From NCBI GenBank assembly GCA_937892865.1, contig CALBJG010000032.1, positions 1-15,518 on the forward strand: a stretch of 15,518 bases of DNA, in the 5' to 3' direction. Positions 15,429-15,518 of the stretch are shown one piece after another (the first letter of the stretch is position 1; every line of letters starts with the position of its first letter). The notes under the pieces were generated by a model. The model was not told where the DNA came from and ran no database searches. It was given only the letters and a program-made list of their open reading frames with translations. A program made the position numbers and the translations under genes. The DNA comes from an uncultured Clostridia bacterium (GTDB lineage Bacteria > Bacillota > Clostridia > Oscillospirales > Oscillospiraceae).

Positions 15429-15518
15429 ATGGATAAAAACTATAAGGTAATTTTCAGCGAAAAGAGCAAAGTGGAGTTTGTGGAATGGCCGATGCCGGAG
15501 GTTGGCGATGATGAACTG
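15429..15518 (+). CDS. Probable zinc-type medium-chain dehydrogenase, N-terminal 30 residues only
   Basis: AAGGAGG at 15414-15420, 8 nt before the ATG, marks a strong start, and the frame stays open to the window edge. The visible residues ('YKVIFSEKSKVEFVEWPMPE' then VGDDEL) match the N-terminal pattern of alcohol/polyol dehydrogenases of the MDR superfamily: a short beta strand, then V-E-x-x-x-x-P-x-P-x-x-G-x-x-E-(V/L). Catalytic zinc ligands and the Rossmann fold lie beyond the window, so substrate and even the family are not certain. Position right after an AraC regulator with a sensor domain suggests inducible use of a sugar, polyol or alcohol. Confidence 0.6.
   Translation, partial: MDKNYKVIFSEKSKVEFVEWPMPEVGDDEL

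Overview
The window suggests a low-to-mid-GC Gram-positive member of the Clostridia, most likely a gut Oscillospirales/Ruminococcaceae-type bacterium. This is inferred from strong GGAGG-type ribosome binding sites, lipoprotein signal peptides, a DUF1836 regulator, a CD1871A-type CXXC tail, BspA-like LRR and InlB-type surface repeats, and a dyad intergenic repeat of a kind I associate with that group. The species cannot be fixed from the sequence alone.

Layout: (A) Positions 1-9125, minus strand, form a three-gene surface operon. It reads from a sigma-A-like promoter at 9181-9209 through a 2439-residue membrane-anchored subtilisin-like protease with LRRs, a lipoprotein with an InlB-type repeat and GLUG-like beta repeats, and the start of a family-5 (oligopeptide-type) solute-binding lipoprotein that runs off the left edge. 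A perfect 14-bp hairpin without a U-tract lies just after the protease stop. The likely combined job is to capture and cut external protein and to bind the released peptides for import.

(B) Positions 9294-11661, plus strand, form a two-gene redox cassette divergent from A: a membrane protein ending in a CD1871A-like CXXC tail, overlapped by one base (TGATG) with a NapH-like polytopic 4Fe-4S protein fused to a TlpA/ResA-type thioredoxin. It ends at a strong intrinsic terminator. The predicted role is moving reducing equivalents across the membrane to an external thioredoxin.

(C) Positions 11610-11925 form the only gene-free stretch over 300 bases. It holds the terminator of B, a 93-bp dyad element with two side hairpins, an AT-rich tract, and a strong promoter with a palindrome in its spacer.

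(D) Positions 11867-14440 hold a DUF1836 HTH regulator, hflK and hflC in one transcription unit with a terminator. The regulator may control its own promoter and so the dose of the HflKC membrane complex.

(E) Positions 14451-15331 hold an AraC-family regulator with its own extended -10 promoter and terminator. It is followed by a promoter and the first 30 codons of a probable zinc-type medium-chain dehydrogenase, its plausible target.

No RNA genes, CRISPR arrays, insertion sequences or phage genes were seen. The best candidates for something little described are the fused redox cassette (B), the protease-LRR-peptide-binding operon (A), and the regulator-hflKC unit with its spacer operator (D).
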